A stretch of DNA of 6,742 nucleotides from CAYZQE01 sp964480635 (GCA_964480635.1 CAYZQE010000111.1:1-6742), one strand, 5' to 3'. Positions 1 to 6,730 are shown, counted from the stretch's first letter. Notes: generated by a model from the letters alone, not told the origin. Translations and numbers: made by a program.

Positions 1-62
1 TCCGATGCCTAGCTGACAATAATTTGGCTTAGATAAAAATTATGGAGTTAATCAGGATTTCC
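1..62. mobile_element. Right end of a second IS5-type/MITE element, truncated by the window
   Basis: The last 17 bases before the TTAA at 63-66 (46-62) read, on the reverse strand, GGAAATCCTGATTAACT. This matches the reverse-strand right terminus of the neighbouring element (GGAGTCTCTGATTAAGT) at 12 of 17 positions, including the block CTGATTAA. The stretch just inside it is AT-rich, like the inner part of the neighbouring right end. I infer that this is the right end of another member of the same element family, placed head to tail with the element at 67-223 and sharing the TTAA between them. Its left end lies outside the window, so neither its size nor a transposase gene can be judged. No coding region is visible in these bases. 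Confidence 0.5.
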
Positions 63-66
63 TTAA

Positions 67-223
67 GGAACCTCTGAACAAGTCAAATAATTTTGAACTT
101 GCTAAAACGACCGATATTTTCACCGAAAATCGCAGCAATAGAGTGACTATTACGGCTCATTTCGACGAAAATAGCGACAGTTTTTTTCTGCGCTCAAATT
201 TTATTAACTTAATCAGAGACTCC
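67..223. mobile_element. 157-bp IS5-type MITE-like element with TTAA target duplication
   Basis: The left end (67-83) is GGAACCTCTGAACAAGT and the right end (207-223) reads GGAGTCTCTGATTAAGT on the reverse strand, 13 of 17 identical. TTAA flanks the element on both sides (63-66 and 224-227). Both facts fit the IS5 subgroup, whose known target duplication is YTAR and whose termini begin GGAAGG and contain GAACAAGT. The interior has no open reading frame of useful length. It contains a hairpin near the left end (79-87 with 92-101, one bulge), another near the right end (173-194), and two similar short blocks (CGAAAATCGC near 124-133, CGAAAATAGCG near 166-176). I read it as a non-autonomous derivative moved by an IS5-family transposase elsewhere in the genome. 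It abuts the dksA stop codon, whose TAA lies inside the right TTAA copy. Confidence 0.7.
173..194 (-). terminator. Stem-loop inside the MITE, possible weak dksA terminator
   Basis: The bases AGCGACAG (173-180) and CTGCGCT (188-194) pair as a 7-bp stem with one bulged A around a loop of seven T. Read on the minus strand, which is the direction of dksA transcription, the stem lies about 30 bases after the dksA stop and is followed by ATTTTCG, a short and imperfect U tract. It could act as a weak intrinsic terminator supplied by the inserted element. The poor U tract keeps confidence low, and it may be only element structure. Confidence 0.3.
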
Positions 224-640
224 TTAATCGTCTCTTCGTTGCTTTTCTAAACGTTCGTGCTTTTCTTGCGCTTCGATCGTCATGGTTGCTATGGGTCTCA
301 CCTCTAAACGAGGCAAACCAATTTCTTCACCCGTCTTTTCGCAATAACCGTAAGATCCATCTGCAACTAAAATCATCATTTTATCAATTTTATTAATCAA
401 TTTACGATAACGATCTCGAGTTCTTAACTCTAAAGCAGCATCTGTTTCTAATGAAGCACGGTCATTTATATCTGGCTCTTGCCAGTTTTCATCTTGTAAA
501 TGTGAAATTGTGCTTTCAGATTCATCAGATAGCTCTTTTCGCCAACTTAATAATTTTTGGCTAAAATACTCTAACTGCATCTCTGACATGTATTCTTCTT
601 CTTCTGTTGGCTTGTAACCTTCAGGTAATTCTATTGACAT
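224..640 (-). CDS. dksA: DksA/TraR-family RNA polymerase-binding transcription factor, cysteine-poor type
   Basis: This 138-residue protein is a DksA homologue. Such proteins enter the secondary channel of RNA polymerase and, with ppGpp, repress rRNA-type promoters and activate biosynthetic ones. The N-terminal half is a predicted helical coiled coil. The acidic tip motif needed for activity is visible as D57, D60 and A62 (PDINDRA), matching E. coli D71, D74 and A76. The C-terminal region keeps the zinc-finger layout, but the four metal positions are C100, T103, T121 and A124, so zinc binding is very unlikely. It is shorter than E. coli DksA (151 residues). Its opening MSIELPEGYKP and its ending RRDD resemble the alphaproteobacterial DksA type. 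The start is set by a strong GGAGGA at 646-651, five bases before the ATG. It lies 105 bp after sucD with its own promoter. The TAA stop sits in the target duplication of the adjacent element. A canonical four-cysteine DksA may exist elsewhere in the genome. Confidence 0.93.
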   Translation of the reverse strand: MSIELPEGYKPTEEEEYMSEMQLEYFSQKLLSWRKELSDESESTISHLQDENWQEPDINDRASLETDAALELRTRDRYRKLINKIDKMMILVADGSYGYCEKTGEEIGLPRLEVRPIATMTIEAQEKHERLEKQRRDD

Positions 641-679
641 ATTAGTCCTCCAATTGGAACTATAGCAATGCTAAAATTC

Positions 680-715
680 GGCGCGAAGTATAAGCAGAAT
701 TAAACATTTCATCAA
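680..715 (-). promoter_or_regulatory. Predicted sigma70 promoter of dksA with GC-rich discriminator
   Basis: On the minus strand a -35 box TTGATG (710-715) is followed, after exactly 17 bases, by a -10 box TATACT (687-692). The bases between the -10 box and the expected start, near 680, read TCGCGCC in an otherwise very AT-rich region. GC-rich discriminators are the hallmark of promoters inhibited by ppGpp and DksA, and E. coli dksA is known to be negatively autoregulated. The predicted leader is about 40 bases and includes the GGAGGA ribosome site. Because no convincing terminator follows sucD, some read-through from sucCD is also possible. Confidence 0.6.
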
Positions 716-745
716 TACAATTTTTGCACTAATTTCAGTTAACTT

Positions 746-1615
746 TTAACTCAGCAATTCTTTCATCTTAGAACCCAACTTTGAAGGTGAATTTACCGTG
801 GCGACGCCAGCATCTTGTAAGGCTGCAAATTTTTCATCTGCGGTTCCCTTACCGCCCGCAATAATCGCGCCTGCATGCCCCATTCGCTTACCGGGTGGCG
901 CGGTGACACCCGCAATATAAGAGACAACTGGTTTTGAAAAATTGTCTTTTATCCAAGCTGCTGCTAATTCTTCTGCATTGCCACCAATTTCCCCGACCAT
1001 AACAACGCCTTCTGTTTCATCATCTTTTTCAAATAATTCCAAGCAATCTATAAAGCTCATGCCATGAATAGGGTCGCCACCAATACCAATACAAGTTGTT
1101 TGACCTAAGCCATTTTGAGTGGTCTGATGCACCGCTTCATAGGTTAGAGTACCAGAGCGTGAAATAACGCCGATACGCCCCTGCAAGTGTATAGACGCAG
1201 GCATAATACCTATTTTACTTTTACCCGAAGAAATAATACCTGGGCAATTTGGCCCAATTAAGTAACTAGCTGAATGTTCTAACACTGATTTTACTTTGAG
1301 CATGTCTTGCACCGGTATGTGCTCGGTAATGCACACAATGGTTTTAATGCCTGCCGCTTCTGCCTCTAAAATAGCATCAGCGCAAAATGGGGCGGGTACA
1401 TAAATCATGGTGGCATCTGCGCCTGTTTCATTAACCGCATCGGCGACGGTATTAAACACGGGTAAATCTAAATGACTTTGCCCACCCTTACCTGGTGTAA
1501 CGCCGCCAACCATTTTGGTGCCATAGGCAATGGCTTGTTCAGAATGAAACGTGCCTTGTTTACCCGTAAAACCTTGGCAAATTACTTTTGTGTTTTCATC
1601 GATTAAAATACTCAT
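746..1615 (-). CDS. sucD: Succinyl-CoA synthetase (ADP-forming) alpha subunit
   Basis: This subunit carries the CoA site and the phosphorylated histidine of the cytoplasmic enzyme that converts succinyl-CoA, phosphate and ADP to succinate, CoA and ATP in the TCA cycle. At 289 residues it has the same length as E. coli SucD and is closely similar throughout. Visible landmarks are the N-terminal CoA-binding Rossmann region with GFTGKQGTFHSEQAI (residues 15-29), GPNCPGII (121-128), the SRSGTLTYEAV block (152-162), and the active-site histidine H247 in RMGHAGAIIAGGKG. The ATG overlaps the sucC stop as ATGA, and a GGAG ribosome site (1623-1626) lies seven bases upstream inside sucC, so the two are translationally coupled. 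Malate-CoA ligase (MtkB) of serine-cycle methylotrophs is a close relative, but no serine-cycle genes are nearby, so SucD is the better call. Confidence 0.96.
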   Translation of the reverse strand: MSILIDENTKVICQGFTGKQGTFHSEQAIAYGTKMVGGVTPGKGGQSHLDLPVFNTVADAVNETGADATMIYVPAPFCADAILEAEAAGIKTIVCITEHIPVQDMLKVKSVLEHSASYLIGPNCPGIISSGKSKIGIMPASIHLQGRIGVISRSGTLTYEAVHQTTQNGLGQTTCIGIGGDPIHGMSFIDCLELFEKDDETEGVVMVGEIGGNAEELAAAWIKDNFSKPVVSYIAGVTAPPGKRMGHAGAIIAGGKGTADEKFAALQDAGVATVNSPSKLGSKMKELLS

Positions 1616-2793
1616 GACTGCGCTCCATTTTGCTTATTAATGATAGCGACTGCTTTTTTTGCACCGTCTTCTAAATCATTTGCTGTCATAATATCTAAGC
1701 CACTCTGCGCTAATAGTTTTTTACCTTGATCGACATTAGTGCCTTCTAAACGCACCACAATTGGAATAGTTAAGCCGATTTCTTTAACGGCAGCGATCAC
1801 GCCTTCTGCAATTAAATCACAACGTACGATTCCACCAAATATATTCACTAAAATGGCTTTAACTTGATCGTCTGACACAATCAATTTAAAAGCAGACGTT
1901 ACCTTTTCGGCGGTTGTTCCGCCACCTACATCTAAAAAGTTTGCTGGTCTTCCACCTTGCAACTTAATTTCATCCATTGTTGCCATAGCGAGCCCTGCAC
2001 CATTCACCATGCAGCCAATGTTACCTTCAAGTGCGACATAGTTAAGGTCGTGCTCACTCGCTTCTAGCTCTCTGGCATCTTCTTGGCTGGTGTCACGTAA
2101 CGCAGCAATGTTTTTTTGACGATATAAGGCATTGTCATCAAAGCCTATCTTTGCATCTAATGCCATGATATCGCCAGATTGGGTGACGATTAAGGGGTTG
2201 ATTTCGACTAAACTGGCATCAAGCTCGGTAAACAAGCGATATAACCCTGACATTATTTGCCCTAACTGTTTAATTTGAGCGCCTTCTAAATTTAACCCAA
2301 ACGCTAATTGTCGACATTGATAGCCCTGTAAACCTGTCACTGGGTCTATCGCTACTTTTAATATTTTTTCAGGTCTGTTCGCCGCAACTTCTTCTATATC
2401 CATGCCGCCTTCTGTTGATGCCATAAAAACAATCCGCTTACTGCTACGGTCAATCAACATGCCTAAATAAATTTCGCGCGAAATATCAGATAACTGCTCG
2501 ATTAATAAGCGATTAATGGGCAAACCCTTAGCATCCGTTTGGTGCGTCACTAAATACTCACCCAACATGCTATTCACGGTATCCGTTAAGCTTTGCTCGC
2601 TATCAATAATTTTAACGCCGCCTGCTTTGCCTCGCCCACCGGCGTGCACCTGAGTTTTAACAATAACTTTTTCATCACCAAATGATTTATAAGCCGCTAA
2701 AGCGTCATCTAAGTTAAAAGCAACTTTCCCATTGGGGACTGCAATGCCATATTGTGCAAACAAGTCTTTCGATTGATGCTCATGTAAATTCAT
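1612..2793 (-). CDS. sucC: Succinyl-CoA synthetase (ADP-forming) beta subunit
   Basis: This is the nucleotide-binding subunit that pairs with SucD to form the TCA-cycle enzyme making ATP at substrate level. It has 393 residues (E. coli SucC has 388). The N-terminal ATP-grasp domain (about 1-235) begins MNLHEHQSKDLFAQYGI and shows K46 and the GRG loop at 53-55 (VHAGGRGKAGG), E107, and the magnesium ligands N199 and D213, all at the same numbers as in E. coli. The C-terminal ligase/CoA domain shows N264 in GCMVNGAGLAM and the GIVRCD loop at 321-326. It is first in the minus-strand operon, ahead of sucD. A weak GAGA at 2801-2804 lies seven bases before the ATG. The sucAB genes that often precede sucCD are not adjacent here; the upstream side is a divergent operon. 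Nothing suggests damage. Confidence 0.97.
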   Translation of the reverse strand: MNLHEHQSKDLFAQYGIAVPNGKVAFNLDDALAAYKSFGDEKVIVKTQVHAGGRGKAGGVKIIDSEQSLTDTVNSMLGEYLVTHQTDAKGLPINRLLIEQLSDISREIYLGMLIDRSSKRIVFMASTEGGMDIEEVAANRPEKILKVAIDPVTGLQGYQCRQLAFGLNLEGAQIKQLGQIMSGLYRLFTELDASLVEINPLIVTQSGDIMALDAKIGFDDNALYRQKNIAALRDTSQEDARELEASEHDLNYVALEGNIGCMVNGAGLAMATMDEIKLQGGRPANFLDVGGGTTAEKVTSAFKLIVSDDQVKAILVNIFGGIVRCDLIAEGVIAAVKEIGLTIPIVVRLEGTNVDQGKKLLAQSGLDIMTANDLEDGAKKAVAIINKQNGAQS

Positions 2794-2836
2794 AGTCGGT
2801 TCTCGTGGTTGTATTGTTGAGGTCTTGTTAAAATCA

Positions 2837-2880
2837 TCATAGACTACATTAAAGAACTTCCTATCAACTTTTACAAAGGT
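2837..2880 (-). promoter_or_regulatory. Possible sucC promoter in the divergent intergenic region
   Basis: The 103-bp gap between sucC and the plus-strand operon must hold both promoters. On the minus strand, TTGTAA and TTTAAT stand 17 bases apart and match the sigma70 consensus at 4 and 5 of 6 positions, leaving a leader of about 50 bases to the sucC ATG. For the plus strand I see only weak candidates (for example TTGAGG, then TAGACT after 17 bases, near 2817-2845). No GG-N10-GC sigma54 motif is evident in the gap. AT richness makes chance matches likely, so this is a tentative call. Confidence 0.3.
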
Positions 2881-2896
2881 TTACTTAGACGTATTT

Positions 2897-3106
2897 ATGA
2901 GAATCATATTATTATTTTTAGTCATCATCATTATATTTTGGTTAGTTAAGCGATTGTTTTTTAAACCCGTCGAAAAAAATAGCAAAATAAGCCATGGTGA
3001 AATTTTAGTGCAGTGTGCTCATTGCCAAACTCATGTGCCAAAATCTAGCGCTATTCATCTCAATGAGCAATATTTTTGCAGTCAAGACCATGCCGACAAA
3101 GGCTAG
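2897..3106 (+). CDS. PP0621-family small membrane-anchored zinc-ribbon protein
   Basis: This 69-residue protein has a single hydrophobic N-terminal segment (about residues 3-17, rich in I, L, V and F) followed by basic residues (K18, R19, K23), which suggests a membrane anchor with a cytoplasmic tail. The tail carries a compact metal-binding pattern: C40-A-H-C43, H46, then C61 and H65 in YFCSQDH, similar to small MYND-like or zinc-ribbon proteins. The layout matches the uncharacterised PP0621 family, which as I recall is found near pilSR-type loci in gammaproteobacteria. It is the first gene of the pilS-pilR operon, and its last 17 bases overlap the preferred start of pilS, so it may couple translation. 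No good ribosome site precedes the ATG. Its function is unknown; a role in pilus regulation or in membrane quality control of the kinase is only an inference from position. Confidence 0.8.
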   Translation: MRIILLFLVIIIIFWLVKRLFFKPVEKNSKISHGEILVQCAHCQTHVPKSSAIHLNEQYFCSQDHADKG

Positions 3107-4688
3107 CTCTGAGTTAGACCTTAAAGGCATTATTAGCCGACAACATCATTCTGCACAAATATTACATATTTATCGCATTATTGTAGCAGCATTATTATTT
3201 GCTCAAATACTATTTCCTGATACAACATTTTTAAAAATAATTAACACCGAGCTTTATTCTTGGGTGAGCTTTTTATATTTAATCGGCGCTTTATTTTGGC
3301 TTTTAATTTCTTGGCAACCCGATAAATATGATGAACAACTGATATCGATACAAATTTATTTAGATATTTTCGTCATTATTTTATTAATGCATGCCAGTGG
3401 CGGGGTTGAAAGCGGGCTTGGCATCTTACTCATTATTAACATCATAATGACTAGCCTACTCTGCACCCAGCCCTTAACCCTTATTTTTGCGGCTCTCGCC
3501 TCTGTTGGCTTACTCGCCGAGTTTATTTATAGCCACTTGGGTCAGCTTGGTCATGCAGCTGGCTCAACTCAAGTTGGCTTATTAGGCATTGCTTTATTTG
3601 TCACGGCCTTTGTTTCAACTCGATTAACCAAAGAAATTCGAGAGTCGAATGCTTTAGCCCAAAAACAGCACGGTGATCTTGCTAATTTATCCATTTTAAA
3701 TGAGCATATTATTGAAAATATGCAATCAGGCGTTATAGCGCTAGACCATAATTTCAACATCCAACATATTAACAACATAGCCATTAAGCTCTTGTTATTA
3801 CCTAATGTTTTACACACTCATTTACAGCAGACGCATACCGCGCTTTGGGAGTTGTTTGATCAATGGCTTGATAACTCAATTCAAATTAATAGGCTTTATC
3901 TACCGGTAGAAAGCTTTATTGATAATGTGCAAATACGCTTTAAACGTTTTGACAACAATAAACAACACGGTTATTTAATTTTTTTAGATGATTTATCTAT
4001 TATTCATAAGCAAGCCAACCAAACTAAACTTGCCGCTTTAGGGCATCTTACTGCTAACATTGCCCATGAAATTCGAAATCCATTAGGCGCTATATCACAT
4101 GCTTCACAACTATTAGCCGAAAGCCCTCACTTAGATGCCACTGATATTCGTATGACTGAAATTATTGGTCAACATTCAGAGCGCATCAATCACATTATCG
4201 AAGATGTTTTGCAAATTAGTCGTAGCAAAAAAATTAGTCGTGAATGCATTTCCATTGAATCGTGGCTAAATCAATTTATTCATGACTTTTGTTTAGGGTC
4301 TGAGGCCACTAAAGAATGCTTTGCCCCCTTAATACAAACCCAAAATAGCGTCATATTGTTTGATGCAGGTCATTTATCTCAAATACTCACTAACATTTTC
4401 CAAAATGCAAAAACTCATGGTTTAGCAGATCGTCAAGTCCATTTACTCGCTTCAAAAACTAAACGTCACTATATTATTGAGATTGCTGATGAAGGCCCTG
4501 GAATAAGCGAAAAAGACTTATTGAAAATTACCGAGCCTTTTTATACCACAAGCACTGAAGGTTCTGGCTTAGGCTTATATATCGTTACACAGTTATGTGA
4601 CTTGAACAGTGCTAAACTAGACATAAGCACAAACCAATACCACGGCACCAGTGTGAAAATCACCTGTCAACTCATTGATGATAAATAA
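3090..4688 (+). CDS. pilS: PilS-type sensor histidine kinase, type IV pilus regulation
   Basis: This inner-membrane sensor kinase is expected to phosphorylate PilR and so control pilin transcription. I start it at the ATG at 3090 (532 residues, MPTKASSELDLKG), because the 25 residues encoded upstream from 3015 only shadow the zinc-ribbon gene. About six hydrophobic segments follow (roughly 24-43, 56-75, 84-101, 111-125, 127-147 and 160-177), as in P. aeruginosa PilS. A PAS-like region spans about 200-315. The kinase core is intact: phospho-acceptor H326 in AHEIRNPLGAI, N-box N435 and N439 in TNIFQNAKTHG, G1 box DEGPGIS (467-473), F box EPFYTT (482-487) and G2 box GSGLGLYIV (491-499). The 17-bp overlap with the upstream gene, the 9-bp gap to pilR and the domain layout support PilS. 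An NtrB-like kinase with another target is the main alternative. Confidence 0.88.
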   Translation: MPTKASSELDLKGIISRQHHSAQILHIYRIIVAALLFAQILFPDTTFLKIINTELYSWVSFLYLIGALFWLLISWQPDKYDEQLISIQIYLDIFVIILLMHASGGVESGLGILLIINIIMTSLLCTQPLTLIFAALASVGLLAEFIYSHLGQLGHAAGSTQVGLLGIALFVTAFVSTRLTKEIRESNALAQKQHGDLANLSILNEHIIENMQSGVIALDHNFNIQHINNIAIKLLLLPNVLHTHLQQTHTALWELFDQWLDNSIQINRLYLPVESFIDNVQIRFKRFDNNKQHGYLIFLDDLSIIHKQANQTKLAALGHLTANIAHEIRNPLGAISHASQLLAESPHLDATDIRMTEIIGQHSERINHIIEDVLQISRSKKISRECISIESWLNQFIHDFCLGSEATKECFAPLIQTQNSVILFDAGHLSQILTNIFQNAKTHGLADRQVHLLASKTKRHYIIEIADEGPGISEKDLLKITEPFYTTSTEGSGLGLYIVTQLCDLNSAKLDISTNQYHGTSVKITCQLIDDK

Positions 4689-4697
4689 CCATTAAGC

Positions 4698-6026
4698 ATG
4701 ACCAATAAAACAATTTTAATTATAGATGATGAGCCCGATATCCGAGAGTTATTGGTTATCACATTATCACGCATGGGCTTTGATACGCAATGCGCCGAAG
4801 ATTTTGCTACAGCCATCAAGCTATTAAATGAAAACAACTATGACTGCTGCCTTTCTGATATGCGTCTACCTGATGGTGATGGCATTGATATTGTTCATCA
4901 CATTCAACAATTAGATTACTCACTTCCCGTCGCGGTTATCTCTGCTCATGGCAATATGGAACTTGCGATTAAGGCGATGAAAGCGGGAGCATTTGATTTT
5001 GTTTCAAAACCTCTGTCATTAGAACTATTAAGAAACTTAGTTTCAAAAGCTGTCGAAAGCAGCGAAATTTCAACTCAAAAGATAGCAGATAGCCCTAATT
5101 TATCTAGTGATCCCTATGAAATTATAGGTGAATCCAGCGCCATAGATTCTTTGAAAAAGACCATCACTAAATTAGCTCGCACTCAAGTACCTGTTTACAT
5201 TCAAGGCGACTCTGGCACAGGTAAAGAATTAGTCGCCCAACAAATTCACCGCCAAAGTGCTCGCTCTAGTGCGCCATTTATAGCCGTTAACTGCGGTGCA
5301 ATACCCAGTGAGCTCATGGAAAGTGAATTATTTGGCCATAAAAAAGGCAGTTTTACGGGTGCAAATGCCGACCGTGATGGTTTATTTCAAGCAGCACAAG
5401 GCGGCACACTCTTTTTAGACGAAATAGCCGACTTACCTTTGCACATGCAAGTTAAGTTGCTAAGGGTACTGCAAGAAAAAAAGATTCGCCCTATTGGCAG
5501 CCCACAAGAAATAGTTATTGATGTTCGCATCATAAGCGCATCACATAAAGACCTTGCTGCGCTTGTTAGTGACGGCCAATTTCGCCAAGATTTATTTTAC
5601 CGCATCAATGTTATTCAAATTTTAGTACCTTCACTTAAAGATAGAATAGAAGATATTGAGTTACTCATCCCGCATATTCTTAATAAAATTAATCAACAAA
5701 ATAATGTTGCTGTTTCCATTGATTTAAAAGCAACCAAAGAATTACAACAATACGCCTTTCCTGGTAATATTCGCGAACTTGAAAATATTTTAGAACGAGC
5801 CAGTGCGTTATGTGATGACGATACTATTTTCATCAGCGACTTAAACATCCCTGAAAAAGCAATAAACAACGTTGAAGGCTTAACAATTCAAACCAACGCC
5901 ATAGAAAAAGAGCAAATAGCTCAGGCATTAACTGAAAACCAGTGGAATCAATCGGCTACCGCAAGGCAACTCGGCATTACTTTACGCCAACTGCGCTACC
6001 GTATTGAAAAATTTGGCTTAAAATGA
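4698..6026 (+). CDS. pilR: PilR-type sigma54-dependent response regulator (NtrC family)
   Basis: This 442-residue activator drives sigma54 RNA polymerase, classically at the major pilin promoter pilA. The receiver domain (about 1-120) has acidic residues D10 and D11, phospho-acceptor D54, S82 and K104. The central AAA+ domain (about 141-370) has Walker A GDSGTGKE (170-177), the sigma54-contacting loop GSFTGA (217-222, Ser in place of the commoner Ala as in PilR proteins), Walker B GGTLFLDE (235-242) and arginine residues R296 and R302 in FRQDLFYRINV. The Fis-type helix-turn-helix lies at about 403-442 (NQSATARQLGITLRQLRYRIEKFGLK region). The close match of the central and terminal parts to P. 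aeruginosa PilR, and the kinase directly upstream, favour PilR over NtrC or AtoC. The ribosome site is weak (TAAG), so it probably relies on coupling with pilS. Target sites are not in this window. Confidence 0.92.
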   Translation: MTNKTILIIDDEPDIRELLVITLSRMGFDTQCAEDFATAIKLLNENNYDCCLSDMRLPDGDGIDIVHHIQQLDYSLPVAVISAHGNMELAIKAMKAGAFDFVSKPLSLELLRNLVSKAVESSEISTQKIADSPNLSSDPYEIIGESSAIDSLKKTITKLARTQVPVYIQGDSGTGKELVAQQIHRQSARSSAPFIAVNCGAIPSELMESELFGHKKGSFTGANADRDGLFQAAQGGTLFLDEIADLPLHMQVKLLRVLQEKKIRPIGSPQEIVIDVRIISASHKDLAALVSDGQFRQDLFYRINVIQILVPSLKDRIEDIELLIPHILNKINQQNNVAVSIDLKATKELQQYAFPGNIRELENILERASALCDDDTIFISDLNIPEKAINNVEGLTIQTNAIEKEQIAQALTENQWNQSATARQLGITLRQLRYRIEKFGLK

Positions 6027-6052
6027 GTGAGTTTTTATATGAATTTTTCATT

Positions 6053-6081
6053 TTGACTAAACAGCCTTTGTCTCTTAAACT
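6053..6081 (+). promoter_or_regulatory. Predicted sigma70 promoter of the Uma2-family gene
   Basis: In the 84-bp gap after pilR, TTGACT (6053-6058, 5 of 6 to consensus) is followed after 17 bases by TAAACT (6076-6081, 4 of 6). The expected start near 6088 leaves a leader of about 22 bases. I see no convincing terminator after pilR, so read-through from the pilSR operon is also possible. The presence of its own promoter suggests the downstream gene is a separate unit. Confidence 0.45.
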
Positions 6082-6110
6082 TCATTCAATAAAAGCTTCT
6101 TGAGAAAAAC

Positions 6111-6716
6111 ATGCCATTAACTCATAAACATCAAAACATAAACCAAGCAGAATACCTTGAAGGTGAAGCTCTTAGTGAAACAAAACATGAATTAATTGAT
6201 GGCGAGGTTTATGCCATGGCAGGCACAAGTGCAAATCATGAACGCATCTCAATGAATATTTCAAGCGCCCTAAACTTTCATTTAAAAACATCAACATGCG
6301 AACCCTTTGGCTCAGACATGAAAGTCTATGTTAATAGCAATTTTTACTACCCCGATGTCATTGTCGATTGTAACTTTGACGAATCAACACCCTATTACAC
6401 CGACTCACCAAAACTAATTGTCGAAGTATTATCCAAATCAACAAGGCGCATCGACCAAACTATAAAACGTACCGATTATCTCTCTATACCAACCCTAGAA
6501 GAATACATACTCATTGAGCAAGACATCGTTGATATTGAAGTCGTTAGGCGTAGCCAAGGCTGGCAACCAAAGCATTATTACTTGGGTGATGAATTCACTC
6601 TGGATTCTATTGGCATAACACTAACCGTTGAAGACATCTATCATCGAGTGAAAAACGATGACGTTATTGAATATTTAGCTCAAAAAGAAATAGAACTAAG
6701 CAATGAAATTAAGTAA
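6111..6716 (+). CDS. Uma2-family protein (DUF820, PD-(D/E)XK nuclease fold)
   Basis: This 201-residue protein matches the Uma2/DUF820 family, predicted restriction-endonuclease-like proteins of unknown biological role that often occur in many copies in cyanobacteria, Chloroflexi and some gammaproteobacteria. Visible family signatures are YLEGEALSETKHELIDGEVYAMAG-type N-terminal residues with E27, the DVIV strand with D82 (YYPDVIVDC), and the IVEVLSKST strand with E105 and K109, followed by D115 and the KRTDYLSIPTLEEYILIEQ helix-strand (119-137). The putative catalytic acids are thus present, and the length is usual for the family, so it looks intact. The ATG is preceded only by a weak GAG. 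There is no partner gene, methylase or transposase beside it in the window. Roles in DNA repair, defence or mobile elements have been suggested for the family, but nothing here decides among them. Confidence 0.88.
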   Translation: MPLTHKHQNINQAEYLEGEALSETKHELIDGEVYAMAGTSANHERISMNISSALNFHLKTSTCEPFGSDMKVYVNSNFYYPDVIVDCNFDESTPYYTDSPKLIVEVLSKSTRRIDQTIKRTDYLSIPTLEEYILIEQDIVDIEVVRRSQGWQPKHYYLGDEFTLDSIGITLTVEDIYHRVKNDDVIEYLAQKEIELSNEIK

Positions 6717-6730
6717 CAAAACCATAAAAA

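Noticed and set aside
650..657. CCAATTGG palindrome upstream of dksA as an operator
   Set aside because: It is a single 8-bp palindrome overlapping the ribosome binding site in AT-rich DNA, with no second copy or known regulator match.
737..744. AGTTAACT palindrome after the sucD stop as a terminator
   Set aside because: The stem is only 4 bp with no loop and no following T tract on the minus strand.
746..2793. Malate-CoA ligase (mtkAB) instead of sucCD
   Set aside because: The families are close, but both proteins match E. coli SucC/SucD in length and residue numbering of the active site, and no serine-cycle genes are adjacent. A tree with both families would be decisive.
2794..2896. sigma54 (-24/-12) promoter for the pilSR operon
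   Set aside because: No GG-N10-GC pattern of the TGGCAC-N5-TTGC type is visible in the gap; only weak sigma70-like boxes are seen.
3569..3817. 82-residue minus-strand reading frame
   Set aside because: It lies wholly inside pilS, antisense to the region encoding its last membrane segment and the start of the PAS-like domain, has no recognisable domain and no ribosome site; it is a shadow.
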